Assembly: GCF_006539185.1 (NCBI RefSeq)
Contig: NZ_BJMN01000029.1
Span: 82,658-146,657 of the forward strand
DNA: 64,000 nucleotides
Reading direction: 5' to 3'
Source of the DNA: Streptomyces gardneri
GTDB taxonomy: Bacteria; Actinomycetota; Actinomycetes; Streptomycetales; Streptomycetaceae
Part shown: one piece after another, positions 1 to 8,505 of the stretch
How positions within the stretch are numbered: the first letter of the stretch is position 1
Layout of the letters: every line of letters begins with the position of its first letter
Notes under the pieces: generated by a model
Database searches by the model: none
What the model was told of the DNA's origin: nothing
Seen by the model: only the letters and a program-made list of their open reading frames with translations
Made by a program: the position numbers and the translations under genes

Positions 1-265
1 CATCACGGCGGACGACCTGGACGTCTTCATCCCGCACCAGGCGAACATGCGGATCATCGACTCGATGGTGAAGACACTGAAGCTGCCGGAGCACGTCATG
101 GTCGCCCGTGACGTGGAGACCACCGGCAACACCTCGGCCGCCTCGATTCCGCTCGCGATGGAGCGGCTCCTGGCGACCGGGAAGGCGAAGAGCGGCGACA
201 CCGCGCTCGTCATCGGCTTCGGGGCGGGTCTCGTCTACGCCGCGACGGTCGTTACCCTCCCCTAG
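1..265 (+). CDS. fabH: 3-oxoacyl-ACP synthase III, C-terminal part (5' end outside the window)
   Basis: Open from the first bases of the window in frame 2, so the start lies upstream. The product is the C-terminal part of KAS III, which condenses an acyl-CoA starter with malonyl-ACP to begin type II fatty-acid synthesis in the cytoplasm. The sequence shows the catalytic His in IPHQANMR and the catalytic Asn in TTGNTSAAS, followed by the usual C-terminal strand pattern (SGDTALVIGFGAGLVYA). It is followed 59 bp later by acpP and then fabF, the standard actinobacterial fabD-fabH-acpP-fabF order, which supports fabH over a secondary-metabolism KAS III. Only about 87 residues are visible. Confidence 0.95.
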   Translation, partial: ITADDLDVFIPHQANMRIIDSMVKTLKLPEHVMVARDVETTGNTSAASIPLAMERLLATGKAKSGDTALVIGFGAGLVYAATVVTLP

Positions 266-324
266 GCACACCGGATCTTCCGGAAGCCTCTCTTACCGAA
301 GTAACCGCAAGAAGGAGCGCCACT

Positions 325-573
325 ATGGCTCACACGCAGGATGACATCGTCAAGGGTCTCGCCGAGATCGTCAACGAGATCGCCGGCATCCCGGTCGAGG
401 ACGTCGAGCTGGGCAAGTCGTTCACCGACGACCTGGACGTCGACTCGCTGTCCATGGTCGAGGTCGTCGTCGCCGCCGAAGAGCGCTTCGACGTCAAGAT
501 CCCGGACGAGGACGTCAAGAACCTCAAGACGGTCGGCGACGCTGCCGACTACATCCTGAAGCACCAGGCCTGA
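325..573 (+). CDS. acpP: Acyl carrier protein
   Basis: An 82-aa acidic protein of normal ACP length that carries the growing acyl chain as a thioester on 4'-phosphopantetheine. The attachment site is Ser41 in the motif DVDSLSMVEVV. The ATG is preceded by AAGGAG seven bases upstream. It sits between fabH and fabF and is the shared substrate carrier for both, so it is the housekeeping fatty-acid ACP rather than a polyketide ACP. Confidence 0.97.
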   Translation: MAHTQDDIVKGLAEIVNEIAGIPVEDVELGKSFTDDLDVDSLSMVEVVVAAEERFDVKIPDEDVKNLKTVGDAADYILKHQA

Positions 574-652
574 TTCGGCCCCTGCTGACTCGGTCCGCCA
601 CCCGGCGGTGGCGCCGTATTCCGACCATCACACACATGGAGAACGAATTCCT

Positions 653-1915
653 GTGAGCTCGACCAATCGCACCGTGGTCGTCACCGGTATCGGCGCAACC
701 ACACCGCTGGGTGGCGACTCCGCATCGACCTGGGAAGGTCTGCTTGCGGGACGCTCCGGCGTGAAGCCCCTGGAGGGCGAGCGCTTCGCGGAGCTGCCCG
801 TCCAGATCGCCGCGTCCGCCGCCGTCGACCCCGGTGACGTCCTGCCCCGCCCGCTCGCCCGCAAGCTGGACCGCTCGGCGCAGTTCGCCGTGATCGCGGC
901 CCGCGAGGCCTGGGCCGACGCGGGCTACACCGCCCCCGCCGGCGAGGACGAGAAGATCGTGCCCGAGCGGCTCGGCTCCGTCATCGCCTCCGGCATCGGC
1001 GGTGTCACCACGCTGCTCGACCAGTACGACGTGCTGAAGGAGAAGGGCGTCCGCCGCGTCTCCCCGCACACCGTGCCCATGCTCATGCCGAACAGCCCCT
1101 CCGCCAACGTCGGTCTGGAGGTGAACGCCCGCGCGGGCGTCCACACCCCGGTCTCCGCGTGCGCGTCGGGTGCCGAGGCGATCGGCTACGCCGTCGAGAT
1201 GATCCGCACCGGCCGTGCCGACGTGGTCATCGCCGGCGGTACCGAGGCCGCGATCCACCCGCTGCCGATCGCCGCCTTCGCCAACATGATGGCGATGTCC
1301 AAGAACAACGACGAGCCGACGAAGGCCTCGCGTCCGTACGACACCGGCCGGGACGGCTTCGTCCTCGGCGAGGGCGCGGGCGTCGTGATCCTGGAGTCCG
1401 AGGAGCACGCGAAGGCGCGCGGCGCGCGTATCTACTGCGAGGTCCTCGGCCAGGGCCTGTCGGCCGACAGCCACCACATCGCGCAGCCCGAGCCGACCGG
1501 CCGGGGCATCGCCGCCGCGATGCAGAACCTGCTCGACTCGACGGACCTCAAGCCCTCCGAGGTCGTCCACCTCAACGCGCACGCCACGTCGACGCCGCAG
1601 GGTGACGTCGCCGAGATCAAGGCACTGCGGAAGGTCCTGGGCGATGACCTCGACCACGTCGCGATCTCCGCGACGAAGTCGATGACCGGTCACCTCCTGG
1701 GCGGCGCGGGCGGCATCGAGACCGTCGCGACGGTCCTGGCGCTCCACAACCGCCTGGCCCCGCCGACGATCAACATCGACGACCTGGACCCCGAGGTCGA
1801 CGCGGACATCGTCCGCGGCGAGCCCCGCGAGCTCCCCCAGGGCACGATCGCCGCGATCAACAACAGTTTCGGTTTCGGCGGCCACAACGTGGTCCTGGCG
1901 TTCCGCACGGTCTGA
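653..1915 (+). CDS. fabF: 3-oxoacyl-ACP synthase II
   Basis: A 420-aa elongating ketosynthase that condenses acyl-ACP with malonyl-ACP. The Cys-His-His triad is visible: Cys170 in VSACASGAEA, His310 in NAHATSTPQGD and His347 in SMTGHLLGGAGG. The reading frame is open from a GTG at 608, but the GTG at 653 gives the normal family N-terminus (VSSTNRTVVVTGIG) and has GGAGA about ten bases upstream, so it is preferred. It is the last gene of the fab cluster and ends at a strong hairpin. Confidence 0.95.
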   Translation: MSSTNRTVVVTGIGATTPLGGDSASTWEGLLAGRSGVKPLEGERFAELPVQIAASAAVDPGDVLPRPLARKLDRSAQFAVIAAREAWADAGYTAPAGEDEKIVPERLGSVIASGIGGVTTLLDQYDVLKEKGVRRVSPHTVPMLMPNSPSANVGLEVNARAGVHTPVSACASGAEAIGYAVEMIRTGRADVVIAGGTEAAIHPLPIAAFANMMAMSKNNDEPTKASRPYDTGRDGFVLGEGAGVVILESEEHAKARGARIYCEVLGQGLSADSHHIAQPEPTGRGIAAAMQNLLDSTDLKPSEVVHLNAHATSTPQGDVAEIKALRKVLGDDLDHVAISATKSMTGHLLGGAGGIETVATVLALHNRLAPPTINIDDLDPEVDADIVRGEPRELPQGTIAAINNSFGFGGHNVVLAFRTV

Positions 1916-1934
1916 TCGCCTGATTCCCGCCTGA

Positions 1935-1975
1935 CGACGGAGGCCCGTCCCCACACCGGGGACGGGCCTCCGTCG
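1935..1975. terminator. Bidirectional intrinsic terminator between fabF and the convergent gene
   Basis: Perfect 18-bp inverted repeat, CGACGGAGGCCCGTCCCC and its complement, around the 5-nt loop ACACC. It starts 20 bp after the fabF stop and ends 16 bp before the stop of the convergent beta-propeller gene, so it can end transcripts from both sides. There is no clear U tract, as is common in Streptomyces. Confidence 0.85.
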
Positions 1976-1991
1976 CGTTCTCCGCCGACCG

Positions 1992-3545
1992 TCAGCGCAG
2001 GGCGAAGGCCGCCGGTTCGGCCTGCATGTTGATCTGGTTGAGGACGACGTGGCCGCCGGGGACGGGGAGCAGTTCCGGGGCGATGGAGATCGCCGGGAGC
2101 TCGGCCGTGTCGGGCTTCAGGACCGTGGCCGTCCTGCCCGTGGCGGGGTCGAGGAGGGTGACCGACGCGTCGGACCCGAGGTAGGCGACGCGGCCGTCGG
2201 GCTCGGCGGCTAGTGCCATCGTCTGGCCCTCGTCGTCGTGCGCCCAGGCCTTCCGGCCGTCCTTCAGGGAGTACGCGACGACCCGGTCCGGCACCATCGA
2301 CTCGTGCTCGGCGAAGGTGATCAGGAGGCCGTCGCGCACGAGGGGCCTGACGGTGCGGCCGTCGCCGACGCCTTCGGGGGCGGAGAGGACTCCCTCCGGC
2401 CCGGAGAGCGGTACGGACGCGGTCGGGGCTCCCTTGTCGTCGAAGCCCAGGAAGGCGTGGGTGCCGCGGGCGTCCGCCTCGTCGACCGCGACGACCGCCG
2501 GGGCGACGGAGACCACCGACGCCGTGGCCGTCGACTCGACGGGCAGGTCCCGGGTCCACCGCTGGGTGCCCGTACGGGTGTCGAGGGCGAGGAGCCGGGC
2601 GCCCTTGCCGCACTGCTCGACGAGGAGGGTACGGGTGGCGTCGGCGTCGAGCGCCAGGGGCAGGCACCCCTTGGGCGCCGGCCGCTGCCAGCGCTGCTCT
2701 CCGGACTCGGTGGAGCGGGCCCGGACCGTTCCGTCCTCGGCGGTGACGGCGGTGGTGCCGCCGACGGCGAGCGCGTTCCCGACGAGGCCCGTGCCACCGA
2801 GCTTGCGCCGCCACATGACCTTGCCGTCGGAGGTCCGGACGGCGAGCAGGGTCGCGCAGGGCTTCTCGTGCCGGCCGTGCGCGACGAGCCCGATGCCCTC
2901 CTCGGTGTCCGGGGTGATCGCGCACAGGGCCTCGCGGGTGGGTGCGGGCACACTCCACCGGACGGAGCCGCCGGCGGCGTCGTACGCGAAGAGTCCGTCG
3001 ATCCGCCCCTGGGCGACGGTCGGGCCGAGGGCCCAGGAGCCGACGCCCTCGTCGTACTTCTGGCCGACGGCCGGGACCGTCCACGGGACGGCCGGGGCGG
3101 CGTCGAGGGAGGAGGCCGCCGTGGGCCGTGCGGACGTCGACGGCTGCGCGGACGCCGACGGGCGGCCCTTCGCGGTCCCGCCGCCGTCCCGTTCGTCGTC
3201 GTCCCCGGACGTGGCCGCCCAGATGCCGGCGGCGAGGACGGCGACGGCCCAGACGACCACGGCGGCGACGAACGAGGCACGGCCCGGGGCTGCGGGCCCG
3301 GTGGCGGTGTCGGTCTTGTCGAGGCTCGGGCCGCCGCCGCTGTCGCGTGTCGTAGCCGTACGGCCCGCCGCCGCACGGACGGTGACCCCCACGGCCGTGA
3401 GGACCAGGGCGCAGACCACCGCCGCCCAGCCCGTCGGCCAGTCGCCGGCGACGACGCCCGCCCCGAGGAACACCGCCGCCGCGCCGAACGCGGCCCCCGA
3501 CAGCGCCACGGCGCCCGTGGAGGGCCCCCTGCGTTCAGGTATCAC
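1992..3545 (-). CDS. PQQ-like beta-propeller repeat membrane protein
   Basis: 517 aa. The N-terminus holds three hydrophobic segments (about residues 12-35, 40-58 and 93-112), then a Ser/Thr/Ala-rich linker, then a domain from about residue 150 to the end with recurrent strand motifs (for example FAYDAAGGSVRW, LAVRTSDGKVMWRRKL, LALDTRTGTQRW, YSLKDGRKAWAHDDE). These are the W-containing blades of PQQ-binding-like quinoprotein propellers. The propeller probably lies outside the membrane. No catalytic PQQ-dehydrogenase residues are evident, so a binding or scaffold role of BamB-like fold is more likely than an enzyme. GTG start with GGGAGAG upstream. It converges on fabF. Confidence 0.75.
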   Translation of the reverse strand: MIPERRGPSTGAVALSGAAFGAAAVFLGAGVVAGDWPTGWAAVVCALVLTAVGVTVRAAAGRTATTRDSGGGPSLDKTDTATGPAAPGRASFVAAVVVWAVAVLAAGIWAATSGDDDERDGGGTAKGRPSASAQPSTSARPTAASSLDAAPAVPWTVPAVGQKYDEGVGSWALGPTVAQGRIDGLFAYDAAGGSVRWSVPAPTREALCAITPDTEEGIGLVAHGRHEKPCATLLAVRTSDGKVMWRRKLGGTGLVGNALAVGGTTAVTAEDGTVRARSTESGEQRWQRPAPKGCLPLALDADATRTLLVEQCGKGARLLALDTRTGTQRWTRDLPVESTATASVVSVAPAVVAVDEADARGTHAFLGFDDKGAPTASVPLSGPEGVLSAPEGVGDGRTVRPLVRDGLLITFAEHESMVPDRVVAYSLKDGRKAWAHDDEGQTMALAAEPDGRVAYLGSDASVTLLDPATGRTATVLKPDTAELPAISIAPELLPVPGGHVVLNQINMQAEPAAFALR

Positions 3546-3610
3546 GTCTCTCCCGCCCGGCGCGCCCCCTGCGCGCCCGGGCGGAATCTACAACGCGCGG
3601 GTGAAGCGCA

Positions 3611-4105
3611 TCAGACGACTTGGTGAAGCCAGCGGACGGGGGCGCCCTCGCCCGCGTACCGGAAGGGCTCCAGCTCGTCGTCCCAGGGCTTTCCGAGGAG
3701 TCTGGCGACCTCGGCCTCCAGCTGCGTCTCGCCCTGGAGGGAGCGCGCCAGGGCGGCTCGCAGCCGGTCCTCGGGGATCAGGATGTCGCCGTGCATGCCG
3801 GTGACGGCATGGAAGATGCCCAGGTCGGGGGTGGCGCTGTAGCGCTCGCCCTCGGCGGTGGGGCAGGGTTCCGCGGTCACCTCGAAGCGGAGCATCTGCC
3901 AACCGCGCAGCGCGGAGGCGAGTTTGGAGGCGGTGCCGGTCTGCCCCTTCCAGGAGAACTCGGCTCTCCAGGTGCCGGGGGACGCCGGCTGGCGGATCCA
4001 GTCGAGCTGGACCCTCGCACCGAGGACACCCGCGACCGCCCATTCGACGTGCGGGCACAGCGCGCGCGGTGCGGAGTGTACGTACAGGACTCCACGTGTC
4101 GTCAC
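3611..4105 (-). CDS. DUF3145 family protein
   Basis: A 164-aa soluble protein that starts TTRGVLYVHSAPRALCPHVEW, the characteristic opening of the actinobacterial DUF3145 family. Function is unknown. The family is widely conserved in actinobacteria. The start is a GTG with GGAGG five bases upstream. Tryptophan-rich segments (WAEFSWKG-like, RGWQMLRFE, PVRWLHQVV) suggest a compact alpha/beta fold. It lies just downstream of, and on the same strand as, nothing obvious; the next gene on this strand is the beta-propeller gene 65 bp away, so co-transcription is possible. Confidence 0.85.
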   Translation of the reverse strand: MTTRGVLYVHSAPRALCPHVEWAVAGVLGARVQLDWIRQPASPGTWRAEFSWKGQTGTASKLASALRGWQMLRFEVTAEPCPTAEGERYSATPDLGIFHAVTGMHGDILIPEDRLRAALARSLQGETQLEAEVARLLGKPWDDELEPFRYAGEGAPVRWLHQVV

Positions 4106-4363
4106 CGGGACCTCCAGTGTGGGACGAGGTTCGCCTTCCCAGCGGCCTCAGTTAACAGCGTCCGGAGCAAAACATCGCAAACCCTCGAAAAGGGGACAGC
4201 ATGTGACGTGATGTAATTTACCGGAGCCCATCGGCGAAGGCGCCTCTGGTTCGACGGGGGAAAAGCTACCGTGCCGCACCGTCATCGGTGTGACGTACGG
4301 TCGGTCCGAGGGCCGGGGAACACGAACCTTTCACCCGCCAGGACGCCGAAGGAGGGGCCGAGG

Positions 4364-5275
4364 ATGCGCGGCCGACGCAGAATTCGTACCGCTGTCGTCT
4401 CCGCCGCGGCGGCGCTGCTGTGCGCGGGAGTGGCCTCCGGCTGCACGACCGGGAGCCCGGGCGCGGCGCCTCCCGCCGAGAGTCGGCCCCCGACACCCAC
4501 GCCGAGTCCGACGCCGAGCCCGACGCCGGCCTCCCTGTGGGACGTCTCCCCCGCCTCCGTCGCCGCCGTCGGCGATTCCGTCACCCGCGCCTTCGACGCC
4601 TGCGCGGTCCTCGCGGACTGCCCCGAGGTGTCCTGGGCGACCGGGACGGACACGGCCGTCAACAGCCTGGCGTTGCGGCTGCTCGGCCCCGGGAAGGTGG
4701 CCACGCGCAGCTGGAACCTGGCGCGGACGGGCGCCCGGATGGCGGAGCTGCCCGAGCAGATGGCGGGGGCGGCGGCCGAGAGGCCGGAGCTGGTGACGGT
4801 GATGATGGGCGCCAACGACGCCTGCCGGCCGACGCCGGAACTCATGACCCCGGTCGCCGACTTCCGCTTCTCCTTCGAGACGGCGCTGGCCCGGCTGCGG
4901 GTGGGCGCGCCGAAGGCGCAGGTGTACGTGTCGAGCGTGCCCGACCTGAAGCACCTCTGGTCGACGGGGCGGCACAGCCCGGAGGGCCTGAAGGTGTGGA
5001 AGCTGGGGATCTGCGGCTCGATGCTGGCGGACGCGGAGGACCTGGGCCCGGCGGCGGAGCGGCGCCGGACGGCGGTGCGGGAGCGGGTCGTGGCGTACAA
5101 CAAGGTCCTGGAGGAGGTCTGCGCCGAGGACGAGCGCTGCCGGTACGACGGCGGGGCGGTCTTCGGTTTCCGGTTCGACGGCGGGCAGTTGAGCCCGTGG
5201 GACTGGTTCCATCCGAGCCGGGACGGGCAGGCGCGGCTCGCGGAGCTCGCGTACCGGCGGATCACGAAGGAGTGA
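4364..5275 (+). CDS. Secreted SGNH/GDSL-type hydrolase lipoprotein
   Basis: 303 aa. A twin-Arg-rich N-terminus and hydrophobic core end in a lipobox (VASGC), so the protein is probably anchored to the outer face of the membrane. A Pro/Thr-rich spacer (TPTPSPTPSPTP) follows. SGNH blocks are visible: the GDS motif with the nucleophile at Ser72, the GAND oxyanion motif, and the C-terminal DWFHPS with Asp280 and His283. Such enzymes are esterases or lipases; the substrate cannot be read from sequence. The ATG at 4364 has AAGGAGG eight bases upstream and is preferred over the in-frame ATG at 4271, which would bury the signal peptide. Confidence 0.85.
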   Translation: MRGRRRIRTAVVSAAAALLCAGVASGCTTGSPGAAPPAESRPPTPTPSPTPSPTPASLWDVSPASVAAVGDSVTRAFDACAVLADCPEVSWATGTDTAVNSLALRLLGPGKVATRSWNLARTGARMAELPEQMAGAAAERPELVTVMMGANDACRPTPELMTPVADFRFSFETALARLRVGAPKAQVYVSSVPDLKHLWSTGRHSPEGLKVWKLGICGSMLADAEDLGPAAERRRTAVRERVVAYNKVLEEVCAEDERCRYDGGAVFGFRFDGGQLSPWDWFHPSRDGQARLAELAYRRITKE

Positions 5276-5279
5276 GGAG

Positions 5280-5311
5280 CCCCGGGACGGTTGTCAGGTT
5301 CCGTCCCGGGG
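5280..5311. terminator. Intrinsic terminator between the SGNH hydrolase and GH3 genes
   Basis: Perfect 11-bp arms CCCCGGGACGG and CCGTCCCGGGG with a 10-nt loop, four bases after the hydrolase stop. The next gene is convergent and ends at 5334, so the hairpin may serve both. Confidence 0.75.
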
Positions 5312-5333
5312 CCCGGTTCGTGGGGATCGGGGG

Positions 5334-7769
5334 TCAGATCTCCAGGGTGGCGGTCAGGCGGGCGTCCACGAGGGAGTGGGCCGCCACGACCTCGTAGGCG
5401 CCGGGGACGAGGGCCCAGTCGCCCTTCTCCTCGTCCCAGATCTCGAAGGCGCGGCGGGGCAGCGCGATCTCGGTCTCGACGGTCTCGCCGGGCGCGGCCT
5501 CGACGCTCGCGAAGGCGGCCAGCCAGCGCGCCGGGCGCTCCACCTGGTCGGCGACGGGCGCCAGGTAGATCTGGACGACCTCGCGGCCGGTGCGGTCGCC
5601 GGTGTTGGTGAGCCGGACGGTGACCGTCTCGGGGGCGGCGGTCAGGGAGTCGTACGACCAGGTCGTGTAGCCGAGGCCGTGGCCGAAGGCGTACGCGGGG
5701 ACGGCGCCGGCCCTGTCCCAGGCGCGGTAGCCGATGAAGACGCCCTCGGTGTAGTCGAGTACGCCCTCGGTGGGGGTGACCTCGGTGACGGGGACGTCGG
5801 CGAGGGCGGCGGGCCAGGTGGTGGGGAGGCGGCCGCCGGGCTCCTCGGCGCCGGTGAGGACGTCGGCGAGGGCGTCGCCGCCCTCCTGGCCGGGGAACCA
5901 GCTGAGCAGGATCGCGGCCACGTCCTCGCGCCACGGCATCTCGACCGGGGAGCCGGCGTTGACGACGACGACGGTGTTCGGGTTGGCGGCGGCGACGGCC
6001 CGTACGAGCTCGTCCTGGCGGCCGGGGAGGGCGAGGTCCTTGCGGTCGAAGCCCTCGGACTCGACGCGCTCGGTGGTGGCGACGACCACGACGGCGGTGT
6101 CGGCGGCGCGGGCGGCCTCGACGGCTTCGGTGATCAGTTCGTCGGGGCCCCGGCGGGGACCGAGGTGGACGAAGGAGAACATGACGGCCGGCAGCGGCGC
6201 CGCGAACTCCTTGTCCAGGGTGTGGCGCAGGGAGACCTCGACGGTCTCGCCGGCGGTGAGGGCGACCTTGGCGCGCTCGACCGGGGAGCCGAAGAACGCC
6301 TCGAAGGGGTCGGTCTCGGGACCCATCGCCTGGACGCCGTCGAAGACGGTGACGCCGCCGACGGTGAGGGCGAAGGCACCGAGGCCGCGGGTGCCGAAGG
6401 AGTGCTCGCCGGACTCGCGCGGGGTGAAGGTGCCGAGGACCTCGATGGAGGCGAGGGCCTCGTGGGTGACGCCGGCGGGCAGGTCGTCGCCGATCCACTG
6501 GACCTGGCCGTTGGGCAGGGAGCCCTCGCCGAGGACCCGGCCCTCGGCGTCGCGGCAGCGGGCGCGGAGGGTGAAGCCCTGATCGGCGGGGGTGAGTTCC
6601 TCGCTGGGGTCGGCGCCGACGGTGAAGGTCAGGGCGCCTTCGGGGAGGGCGGCGGTGAGGCCGGCGAGCGGGGAGACGACGTGGTCGGGGAAGACCTGGG
6701 CGGAGCCGCCGCCGAGGACGCGGGCGTCGCGGGCGGCGGCGCCGGAGAGGGCGACCGTGCCGCTCTTGAGGGGCAGGGCCCGGTTCTCGTTGCGGACGAG
6801 GACGAAGCCGCGGCGGGCGATCTCGCGGGCGAGGGCGTCGCCGTCGATGGCGGCGGGGTGTTCGGTGACGACCGCGGGGGCGCCTTCGAGGGCGCCGACG
6901 CGGGCGGCGAGCCGCAGGACGTTGCGTACGGCCGCGTCGACGGCGGACTCCTCGACCTCGCCGGCGCGGACGGCGGCGGCGAGGGCCTCGCCGTAGACGG
7001 TCTGCGGGCCGGGCATGGCGACGTCGAGGCCGCCCTCGATGTCGCCGGTGGTGGAGCGGGCGGCCATCCAGTCGGAGACGTTGTAGCCGTCGAAGCCCCA
7101 CTCGCCGCGCAGGACCTCGTTGACGAGGTAGCGGTGCTCGGTCATCGTCACGCCGTTGACCCGGTTGTAGGCGGTCATGATGCCCCAGGGGTGGGCGTTC
7201 TTGACGATGGCCTCGAAGGGGGCGAGGTAGAGCTCGCGGAGCGGGCGCGCGGCGATCGTGTTGTCGACGGTGAAGCGGTCGGTCTCGGCGTCGTTGGCGA
7301 CGAAGTGCTTGACGGTCGTGCCGACGCCGCCGTCCTGGACGCCCTGGACGTAGCCGGTGCCGATCTCACCGGTGAGGTACGGGTCCTCGCTGTACGCCTC
7401 GAAGTGGCGGCCGCCGAGGGGCGAGCGGTGCAGGTTGACGGTGGGCGCGAGCAGGACGTGGACGCCCTTGCGGCGGGCCTCCTGCGCGAGGAGCCGGCCG
7501 GCGCGGCGGGCGAGCTCGGGGTCCCAGGCGGCGGCGAGCGCGGTCGGGGACGGCAGGGCGACGGACGGGTCGTCGGCGGTCCAGCGGACACCGCGGACAC
7601 CGATGGGTCCGTCGGACATGACCAGGGACTTCAGGCCGATCTCCGGCAGGGCGGGCAGGGACCACATGTCCTGGCCGCCGAGCAGCCGGGCCTTGGTGTC
7701 CAGGTCGAGCTTGCCGAGCGCCGCCTCGACGGCCGCGTTCCGCGCGGCCTCCGCGCTGTTCTCCACCAT
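5334..7769 (-). CDS. Glycoside hydrolase family 3 (beta-glucosidase type) with PA14-like insert
   Basis: 811 aa, likely cytoplasmic because no signal peptide is seen. Order: GH3 N-terminal TIM barrel with the catalytic nucleophile Asp233 in YNVSDWMAARS, GH3 C-terminal domain beginning near residue 300 (RGFVLVRNENRALPLKSG), a PA14-like insert at about residues 400-530, the rest of the C-terminal domain, and a fibronectin-like end (VTVRLTNTGDRTGREVVQIY). It hydrolyses terminal beta-linked sugars from oligosaccharides or glycosides. The ATG at 7769 has GAGGAGG upstream and is preferred over a longer frame to 7814. The divergent TetR gene and the palindrome between them suggest substrate-responsive repression. 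Confidence 0.9.
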   Translation of the reverse strand: MVENSAEAARNAAVEAALGKLDLDTKARLLGGQDMWSLPALPEIGLKSLVMSDGPIGVRGVRWTADDPSVALPSPTALAAAWDPELARRAGRLLAQEARRKGVHVLLAPTVNLHRSPLGGRHFEAYSEDPYLTGEIGTGYVQGVQDGGVGTTVKHFVANDAETDRFTVDNTIAARPLRELYLAPFEAIVKNAHPWGIMTAYNRVNGVTMTEHRYLVNEVLRGEWGFDGYNVSDWMAARSTTGDIEGGLDVAMPGPQTVYGEALAAAVRAGEVEESAVDAAVRNVLRLAARVGALEGAPAVVTEHPAAIDGDALAREIARRGFVLVRNENRALPLKSGTVALSGAAARDARVLGGGSAQVFPDHVVSPLAGLTAALPEGALTFTVGADPSEELTPADQGFTLRARCRDAEGRVLGEGSLPNGQVQWIGDDLPAGVTHEALASIEVLGTFTPRESGEHSFGTRGLGAFALTVGGVTVFDGVQAMGPETDPFEAFFGSPVERAKVALTAGETVEVSLRHTLDKEFAAPLPAVMFSFVHLGPRRGPDELITEAVEAARAADTAVVVVATTERVESEGFDRKDLALPGRQDELVRAVAAANPNTVVVVNAGSPVEMPWREDVAAILLSWFPGQEGGDALADVLTGAEEPGGRLPTTWPAALADVPVTEVTPTEGVLDYTEGVFIGYRAWDRAGAVPAYAFGHGLGYTTWSYDSLTAAPETVTVRLTNTGDRTGREVVQIYLAPVADQVERPARWLAAFASVEAAPGETVETEIALPRRAFEIWDEEKGDWALVPGAYEVVAAHSLVDARLTATLEI

Positions 7770-7821
7770 GGCCGTACCTCCTCGTTGACGTACCGATGAC
7801 CCCGATGCGCCCATGGTGCAC

Positions 7822-7847
7822 TCACCTACCTGTAGATCGGTAGGTGA
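7822..7847. promoter_or_regulatory. Probable TetR operator between the GH3 and TetR genes
   Basis: Perfect inverted repeat with 9-bp arms, TCACCTACC and GGTAGGTGA, separated by 8 bp. It lies in the 157-bp divergent region and is followed by an AT-rich stretch (TTATTATTCTGTTA) that could hold a -10 element. Size and symmetry fit a TetR dimer site; assignment to the adjacent regulator is inferred from position. Confidence 0.7.
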
Positions 7848-7926
7848 AGTTATTATTCTGTTACTTTCATGGGTGGGCGAAGCGGTACCGTCCTGTCGGA
7901 CGACCCTGCGAGAGGAGGCCGCGGCG

Positions 7927-8499
7927 ATGGTGCGGGCCAGGAGCGAGGAGCGGCGGGCGGAGATCCTGCGCGCCGCCCTCGAAGTGATCGCCGAGCGCGG
8001 CTACCGCGGCGCGACCCTCGGATCCGTCGCCGAGCGCGTCGGGCTGACCCAGCAGGGGCTGCTGTACTACTTCCCCACGAAGGAGGCGCTGCTCGTCGCC
8101 GTCCTGGAGGAGCGCGACCGCTGGGACACGAGCGGCGGCCGGGACCGCGAGGGCTGGCGGGTCGACCTGCTGGAGTCCCTCGTCGAGTACAACGCGATGC
8201 GGCCCGGGATCGTGCAGACCTTCTCCGCCCTGCTGGGCGAGAGCGTCACCGACGGACACCCCGCGCGGACCTTCTTCACCGAGCGCTACGCGCAGGTCAG
8301 GGCCAACATGGCGGACGTGCTGCGGCTGGAGTTCGGCGACCGGCTCCCCGGGGGCCTGACTCCGGAGCAGGCGGCCCCGCTGCTCACCGCCGTCATGGAC
8401 GGGCTCCAGTACCAGTGGCTCCTGGACCCCTCGGCGGTGGACATGCCGAGCGCCTTCCGTGACTTCCTGCGCCTGCTGCGGGGCGGCGGCGACGCCTGA
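7927..8499 (+). CDS. TetR family transcriptional regulator
   Basis: 190 aa. The N-terminal TetR helix-turn-helix is clear (EILRAALEVIAERGYRGATL, then GLTQQGLLYYFPTKEALL); the rest is a ligand-binding, dimerising helical domain. The ATG at 7927 has GAGAGGAGG upstream; the frame is open further back to 7813, but that would extend into the operator. It is transcribed away from the GH3 gene, so control of the glycosidase and of itself is likely. The ligand is unknown. Confidence 0.9.
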   Translation: MVRARSEERRAEILRAALEVIAERGYRGATLGSVAERVGLTQQGLLYYFPTKEALLVAVLEERDRWDTSGGRDREGWRVDLLESLVEYNAMRPGIVQTFSALLGESVTDGHPARTFFTERYAQVRANMADVLRLEFGDRLPGGLTPEQAAPLLTAVMDGLQYQWLLDPSAVDMPSAFRDFLRLLRGGGDA

Positions 8500-8505
8500 G
8501 GGGAG

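Noticed and set aside
524..1954. Long minus-strand ORF antisense to fabF
   Set aside because: High-GC shadow frame; product is Arg/Asp/Val/Gly-rich with no domain, and the fabF frame carries all motifs.
5376..7799. 807-aa plus-strand ORF opposite the GH3 gene
   Set aside because: Composition is Gly/Asp/Val/Glu as expected for the antisense of a codon-biased gene; the opposite strand encodes a clear GH3 enzyme.
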